Positions 59,529-64,000 of a stretch of DNA of 64,000 bases are shown piece by piece; the first letter of the stretch is position 1, and the number at the start of each line of letters is the position of its first letter. A model generated the notes under the pieces. That model did no database searches. It was not told the origin of the DNA and saw only the letters and a list, made by a program, of their open reading frames with translations. The position numbers and the translations under genes are program-made. Origin of the DNA: Paenochrobactrum glaciei (GTDB taxonomy: Bacteria > Pseudomonadota > Alphaproteobacteria > Rhizobiales > Rhizobiaceae); the NCBI RefSeq assembly GCF_039522165.1, contig NZ_BAAADE010000001.1:434001-498000 (forward strand), read 5' to 3'.

Positions 59529-59981
59529 ATGATGAAACGGTTTGCGTTCGCGATAACAAGTCTGGCTACCATCATCGCTCTATCAGGTTGCAGCACCGTC
59601 ACACTTCTCTGGAAACCGGGGACGTCGATAAGTCAAAAACAATATGACTATGACGAGTGCACAATCGAGGCAATGCGCAAAGTGCCCGTCGATCAGGTTA
59701 CGAATTATACACCTGGCTATTACAGCCCCGGCACAACGCAATGCCGCCAAGTCGGAGACAAGGTTGCGTGTTATCAGGTTGGGGAAGTCAACATCCCCGG
59801 CAATATCAGCACATATGATAAAAACCAACCCTTACGCACAAGAGTGCTTGATCGGTGTTTAGCGGCAAAAGGCTATCAGCAAAAACAGGTTCCTGTTTGC
59901 ACCAACTCTCAGCAAAAGGCTGAAGCTGACAAAGCAAAATCAATTGATCAGGTCAAATGCGGCGTCAGGGAATTAAAGTAA
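59529..59981 (+). CDS. lipoprotein of unknown function
   Basis: Predicted lipoprotein of 150 residues. The signal MMKRFAFAITSLATIIALSGC has a clear lipobox LSGC with the modified Cys near residue 21. The mature part has a Cys-poor Tyr-rich centre (NYTPGYYSPGTT) and several Cys (DECTIEAMRK, TTQCRQVGDKVACYQ, LDRCLAAKGY) that could form disulfides; the C-terminus is Gln/Lys-rich. The start may be either of two adjacent ATGs (59529, 59532), with AAGG before them. I do not recognise the family. It lies between tRNA-Gln and manB in an AT-richer stretch. Confidence 0.7.
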   Translation: MMKRFAFAITSLATIIALSGCSTVTLLWKPGTSISQKQYDYDECTIEAMRKVPVDQVTNYTPGYYSPGTTQCRQVGDKVACYQVGEVNIPGNISTYDKNQPLRTRVLDRCLAAKGYQQKQVPVCTNSQQKAEADKAKSIDQVKCGVRELK

Positions 59982-60114
59982 AGGCTGGGATGAATCTGCG
60001 TGAAACACACATTCAGGCAGAATCTTCAACAAATTATCACCTGATTCAGCTGGCATCAGCTTTCCAAACAAAGGCAAATAATCTAGCCTGCTGTTAAACT
60101 TATCAGGTATGGGC

Positions 60115-61539
60115 ATGACGACGCATTCATTAAAATTTGGCACAAGCGGATTACGGGGTCTGGCAAGCGAACTTTGTGGCAAACCAGCCTATGATTATAC
60201 GCTCGCATTTCTCAAAGCGATGAATGATCGCCAACCAATTGAGGCCAAAGCAAAGGTCTTTGTCGGCCAGGATTTGCGCCCATCCAGCCCACAGATTGCG
60301 CAATATTGTCTGGCCGCCATTCAGGATATGGGGTTTACGCCCGTTGACTGCGGCTTGCTACCGACACCAGCACTAAGCTTTTATGCCATGCGCCAAGATG
60401 CGCCCTGCATTATGATTACCGGCAGTCACATACCCGATGATCGAAACGGTTTGAAATTTTACCGACCTGACGGTGAAATCGACAAGCATGATGAACAGGC
60501 AATAGCGCAGCATTACAAACAGATTGAAGCAGGTACCCACGCACATCAATTGAGCGATGCGGTAAAAGATACAAAGGCACTTGCAGCCTATCGCGACCGT
60601 TATTTGAATATTTTTCAAAAGAACGTGTTTAAAGATCTTTCGGTCGGTGTTTATCAGCACACTTCTGTTGCCCGTGATCTTATCATCGATATTTTGCAAG
60701 ACCTAGGCGCCAAGGTCACAGCTCTTGGTCGCGCTGATAAATTTGTACCGGTTGATACAGAAGCATTACGTCCCGAAGATATTAGCCTGCTCAAACAATG
60801 GGCAGGCGCTCATTCGTTTGACCTGATTGTTTCAACCGATGGTGATGCAGACCGCCCGCTGATTGCTGATGAAAATGGTGATTTTATCCGCGGCGATTTG
60901 CTGGGTGCCATCACGGCCTCATGGCTTAAAAGTGATCAGATCGTCGTGCCGGTGACGGCCAATTCTGCACTGGACGATCGGTTCAACACAAGCCGCACCA
61001 AGGTCGGCTCCCCTTATGTCATTCAAGGTATGGAAGAAGCCATTCAACATGGCGCGAAATCCGTGCTTGGCTTTGAAGCAAATGGCGGCGTGTTGCTCGG
61101 CAGCGATGTGCATTTTGAGCAAGCCACGCTGACGGCTTTGCCAACGCGTGATGCTTTATTGCCAATGCTTGCCTGCATGAGCCAGATAACTGCTTTGCAA
61201 CAGCCATTATCTGCTATTGCAGCACAGTTTGAGTTCCGTCACGCTTTGAGTGATCGCTTGCAAAATGTGCCGCATGAAAAAAGTGGCGCTTTTATTCAGC
61301 GCCTTTCCAAACAGGATGCAAGTTTGATGGAAGCTCTCAAACCATTCGGCACGATCCAGCAGGTGGATGAAACAGATGGTATCCGTCTTATCTTTACCGA
61401 TGGCAGCACGTTACATTATCGTGCTTCTGGCAATGCACCAGAGCTTCGCTGCTATGCGGAAGCCAGTGATGCACATCATGCACAACACATTCTGCAACAA
61501 GGTTTAAACCTTGCAGACCTTGAAACAAAAGGCGTTTGA
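60115..61539 (+). CDS. manB: phosphomannomutase (alpha-D-phosphohexomutase family)
   Basis: Interconverts mannose 6-phosphate and mannose 1-phosphate, supplying manC for GDP-mannose. The 474 residues have the four-domain phosphohexomutase plan: GTSGLRG at the N-terminus, the phosphoserine loop ITGSHIPDDRNGLKFY (Ser104; usually TASHNP), metal loop STDGDADRPLI, sugar loop FEANGGVLLGSD and a C-terminal phosphate loop RASGNAPELRCY. The deviations in the active loop raise the possibility of a different hexose, but pairing with manC four bases downstream supports mannose. In Brucella a manB-manC core pair serves lipopolysaccharide core synthesis. Confidence 0.88.
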   Translation: MTTHSLKFGTSGLRGLASELCGKPAYDYTLAFLKAMNDRQPIEAKAKVFVGQDLRPSSPQIAQYCLAAIQDMGFTPVDCGLLPTPALSFYAMRQDAPCIMITGSHIPDDRNGLKFYRPDGEIDKHDEQAIAQHYKQIEAGTHAHQLSDAVKDTKALAAYRDRYLNIFQKNVFKDLSVGVYQHTSVARDLIIDILQDLGAKVTALGRADKFVPVDTEALRPEDISLLKQWAGAHSFDLIVSTDGDADRPLIADENGDFIRGDLLGAITASWLKSDQIVVPVTANSALDDRFNTSRTKVGSPYVIQGMEEAIQHGAKSVLGFEANGGVLLGSDVHFEQATLTALPTRDALLPMLACMSQITALQQPLSAIAAQFEFRHALSDRLQNVPHEKSGAFIQRLSKQDASLMEALKPFGTIQQVDETDGIRLIFTDGSTLHYRASGNAPELRCYAEASDAHHAQHILQQGLNLADLETKGV

Positions 61540-61543
61540 TAAA

Positions 61544-62959
61544 ATGAGTTTCGTTCCTGTTATCATCAGTGGTGGTGTTGGCTCACGTTTATGGCCGCTG
61601 TCGCGCGATGCGCATCCAAAGCCTTTTATTGATCTGCCGCAAGGTGGCACGCTGATCGGGCGCACCTATGAGCGCGCCTCAGCTTTGCAAGATGTTAAAG
61701 AAATCATCACGGTGACAAATCGTGACTTTCTGTTCCTTACCCTTGATGCCTATGCCAATTCCAATGCAAAATCCGAAGGCGATATTTTCCTGCTGGAACC
61801 GCAGGGACGTGACACGGCTGCCGCAGTTGCACTTGCTGCCCTTCATGCAAAATCGGCTTTTGGCGGCGATACAACCCTGCTTATCCTGCCGTCCGACCAC
61901 CTGATCCAAGATCAGGAGGCGTTCAGCAAAGGCGTTGAACGCGCTAAAGAACTGGCTGCAACAGGACGCATCGTAACATTCGGTATTGTACCGGAAAGCC
62001 CTGAAACCGGTTTTGGCTATTTGGAAACCGATCAGGAAAATGTGCTGCGCTTTGTAGAAAAGCCGGATGAAACAACTGCACGCACTTATGTAGAGAGCGG
62101 TCGCTATTTCTGGAACTCCGGCATGTTCTGTTTCCAAGCGGATGCCATGCTTAACGCCATGGGCGAACATTGCCCTGATGTTTTAAAAGGTGCTGAGGCA
62201 GCGCTTGCAAAGGCGCGTAGCGGCCACCAAGGCGGCGCAGAAACTTTTGAAATTGATAAAGAGCTTTTTGCTGCAACCCCTGCCATTTCCATTGACTATG
62301 CCGTGATGGAAAAACAGCAGAATATCGCCTGCGTACCGCTTGATTGCGGCTGGTCAGACATTGGTTCATGGTCAGCCATGGCAGAGCTTGTTGAGCCGGA
62401 TCAGGATGGCAACCGCGTCAACGGCGAAGCCGTACTTGAAAATACCCATGGCAGTTTTGTCTATTCAGAAGACCGTTTGGTCAGCCTGATTGGCGTTGAT
62501 GATTTGCTGGTAGTTGATACAGCAGATGCCCTGCTCGTCACCCATAAAGACAATGCCCAGCAAGTACGCAATGTCTATAACCGCCTGAAAAAGCAAGGCC
62601 ATGAAGCGGCACAATTACACCGCACCGCACATCGTCCTTGGGGAAGCTACACAATTTTGGAAGAAGGCGACAATTTCAAAATCAAGCGCATTGTGGTTAA
62701 GCCCGGCCGCCGCCTGAGCTTGCAATCGCATCACCATCGCTCTGAACATTGGATCGTCGTTTCCGGCACTGCCAAAGTGACCAATGGTGACGATGTGATT
62801 TTGCTGACCACCAACCAATCCACTTATATTCCATGCGGCCATAAACACCGTTTGGAAAATCCGGGCATTCTGCCGCTTGTTCTCATTGAAGTGCAAAGCG
62901 GTGAATATCTGGGTGAAGATGATATTGTCCGTTTTGATGATATGTACGGACGCAGTTAA
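61544..62959 (+). CDS. manC: mannose-1-phosphate guanylyltransferase / mannose-6-phosphate isomerase
   Basis: Bifunctional enzyme making GDP-mannose from mannose 1-phosphate and GTP, with a cupin isomerase domain. The 471 residues begin VPVIISGGVGSRLWPLSRDAHPKPF (nucleotidyltransferase signature) and contain LLILPSDHLIQD, FGYLETDQENVLRFVEKPD and FWNSGMFCF. The C-terminal type II phosphomannose isomerase cupin (about 350-470) holds HRPWGSYTILEEGDNFKIKR and SLQSHHHRSEHWIVVSGTA with the metal His set. ATG at 61544 is used, four bases after manB, without a strong ribosome site, so translation may be coupled. Confidence 0.95.
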   Translation: MSFVPVIISGGVGSRLWPLSRDAHPKPFIDLPQGGTLIGRTYERASALQDVKEIITVTNRDFLFLTLDAYANSNAKSEGDIFLLEPQGRDTAAAVALAALHAKSAFGGDTTLLILPSDHLIQDQEAFSKGVERAKELAATGRIVTFGIVPESPETGFGYLETDQENVLRFVEKPDETTARTYVESGRYFWNSGMFCFQADAMLNAMGEHCPDVLKGAEAALAKARSGHQGGAETFEIDKELFAATPAISIDYAVMEKQQNIACVPLDCGWSDIGSWSAMAELVEPDQDGNRVNGEAVLENTHGSFVYSEDRLVSLIGVDDLLVVDTADALLVTHKDNAQQVRNVYNRLKKQGHEAAQLHRTAHRPWGSYTILEEGDNFKIKRIVVKPGRRLSLQSHHHRSEHWIVVSGTAKVTNGDDVILLTTNQSTYIPCGHKHRLENPGILPLVLIEVQSGEYLGEDDIVRFDDMYGRS

Positions 62960-62988
62960 ACTGCATCATTATTTTTTTGACAAAAGCA

Positions 62989-63017
62989 CACTGCCTTTTT
63001 TATTTTAAAAGGCAGTG
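62989..63017 (+). terminator. possible terminator after manC
   Basis: CACTGCCTTTT (62989-62999) pairs with AAAAGGCAGTG (63007-63017). Only CGTTTAAAA follows, so termination may be partial and the next gene may share the transcript. Confidence 0.5.
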
Positions 63018-63060
63018 CGTTTAAAATCGTTCAAATCATCACAAATTTTGGAGAGAATGC

Positions 63061-64000
63061 GTGAATATTGCATTTGTAGGCACCGGCTTTGTGGCCGATT
63101 ATTATATGACCAGTCTGGCTAATTATCCGCAGCTGGTACTCCTCGGTGCCTATGATCATAATGCAAACCGCCTCAATGAATTTTGCAGTTTTTACAAGCT
63201 CAAACCTTTTTCATCCCTTGATGAAATTCTCAACGATCCAGGCATCGATATTGTCGTTAATCTGACAACACCAGAAAACCATTTTCATATTTCATCCGCA
63301 GCACTCAATGCCGGCAAACATGTCTATAGCGAAAAACCGCTGGCGATGGATGTCAATGATGCTGCCAAGCTTGTTGCTTTAGCGCAGGAAAAAAAACTGA
63401 TCCTTGCCGCTGCCCCTGCCAATGCACTGAGCGCCGCACATAAGCTTGTTAAACAAAACTTGCCAGAAATCGGACAACCACGTCTCGTTTATGCTGAAAT
63501 GGAAGACGGCCCTGTATTTCGCGACAAATGGGCAAGCTGGAAATCAAAATCCGGCGCGCCATGGCCAGGCTTGCACGAGTTTGAAATCGGCTGCACTTTA
63601 GAACATGCAGGCTATGCGCTTTCCTGGCTCGTTTCACTTTTTGGCCCTGTCAAAACAGTCAATGCTTTTGCCGCGATCAGCTTTCCTGATAAAGGTGATG
63701 GTACAAAGCATATTCAAATGGCACCGGATTTCACTGTCGGCTGCCTGCAATTTCATTCCGGCACCATCGCGCGTGTCACTTGCGGCCTTGCTATGCCACG
63801 TGATCGCTCTTTAACCATTGTGGGTGATCAAGGTTCAATAACCGTTGATGATTTATGGGATGAGCGTTCCCATATACGCCTTGAAAAATTAGGCGAGAAA
63901 CGTTCCTTCATGCAGCGCTTACTCAATCAGATTGAACCACGCCTTGGCAAATTCATCAATTTTCGCCCTGCGCCGGGCAAGCGTTTGAGCTACCCAAAAC
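63061..64000 (+). CDS. Gfo/Idh/MocA family oxidoreductase (C-terminus beyond window)
   Basis: NAD(P)-dependent sugar or inositol dehydrogenase-type protein; the substrate is unknown. It starts at GTG 63061 (GGAGA about 6 bases before) and is open to the right edge, so 313 residues are visible. The N-terminal Rossmann fold has IAFVGTGFVADYYM, VNLTTPENHFHISSAAL and GKHVYSEKPLAMD with the EKP motif conserved in the family. A C-terminal GFO_IDH_MocA domain follows, with LHEFEIGCTLEHAGYALSWL containing candidate catalytic His residues. Position after manB-manC suggests a role in surface-sugar metabolism, but this is inference. Confidence 0.88.
   Translation, partial: MNIAFVGTGFVADYYMTSLANYPQLVLLGAYDHNANRLNEFCSFYKLKPFSSLDEILNDPGIDIVVNLTTPENHFHISSAALNAGKHVYSEKPLAMDVNDAAKLVALAQEKKLILAAAPANALSAAHKLVKQNLPEIGQPRLVYAEMEDGPVFRDKWASWKSKSGAPWPGLHEFEIGCTLEHAGYALSWLVSLFGPVKTVNAFAAISFPDKGDGTKHIQMAPDFTVGCLQFHSGTIARVTCGLAMPRDRSLTIVGDQGSITVDDLWDERSHIRLEKLGEKRSFMQRLLNQIEPRLGKFINFRPAPGKRLSYPK

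Noticed and set aside
1..64000. CRISPR arrays, prophage, insertion sequences, toxin-antitoxin or defence islands
   Set aside because: No regularly spaced repeats, transposases, integrases or phage genes were found on either strand.

Overview
The window reads as core chromosome of an alphaproteobacterium of the order Hyphomicrobiales (Rhizobiales), most like Brucellaceae (Brucella/Ochrobactrum/Pseudochrobactrum relatives). This rests on the F0 ATP synthase genes standing apart from F1 with a duplicated b subunit (atpI-B-E-F'-F), the rnhB neighbour, ccoNOQP-ccoGHIS with a FixK/Fnr-type box, small families typical of this order (DUF1344, DUF2007, DUF6101), xseB overlapping an HDAC-family gene, and a GTTC-N7-GTTC LexA box. 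I see no prophage, insertion sequence, CRISPR array or defence locus. Gene density is high and codon use looks uniform.

Layout. 1-3.7 kb: an rRNA uracil methyltransferase (cut by the left edge), tlyA and dxs, leftward. 3.9-9 kb: pirin, a YidB-family protein, two small membrane proteins, xseB, an HDAC-family deacetylase and aroC. 9.2-19 kb: small secreted and Dabb proteins, a histidine phosphatase, fabI, a CbpA-type J protein, a lipoprotein, pdxH, ubiA, purD, a DmdC-like acyl-CoA dehydrogenase and DUF6101. 19-29 kb: a GlcD-type flavoprotein, Sua5/TsaC, glyS-glyQ, a large TPR protein, a polyprenyl diphosphate synthase, DUF2007 and a TrmN6-like methyltransferase. 29-35 kb: nhaA, an S49 peptidase, ispE, moaB, a radical SAM (SplB/PA0069) gene behind a LexA-type promoter, and rnhB. 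35-42 kb: the F0 operon, a SleB-type cell wall hydrolase, der and a TPR protein.

42.6-50.4 kb is an envelope/thiol region: a polysaccharide deacetylase-like protein, a YffB-type reductase, the leftward operon dsbD-tlpA(LGT fusion)-ldt-dsbA, and a divergent OmpR-family two-component system. Between dsbD and the regulator lies a perfect CTTAAG-N5-CTTAAG direct repeat, the architecture of PmrA/QseB-family operators. 50.9-59 kb is the complete high-affinity cbb3 oxidase locus (ccoNOQP, then ccoGHIS), including the tiny ccoQ and ccoS. 59.2-64 kb holds tRNA-Gln(CUG), an unknown lipoprotein, the GDP-mannose pair manB-manC and a Gfo/Idh/MocA oxidoreductase cut by the right edge.

The most interesting points are inferences from gene order plus motifs. 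First, an apparently self-contained module that would keep the catalytic cysteine of an L,D-transpeptidase reduced, under a dedicated two-component system. Second, an SOS-type promoter in front of a radical SAM gene of the DNA repair photolyase (COG1533) group. Neither can be proven from sequence alone.
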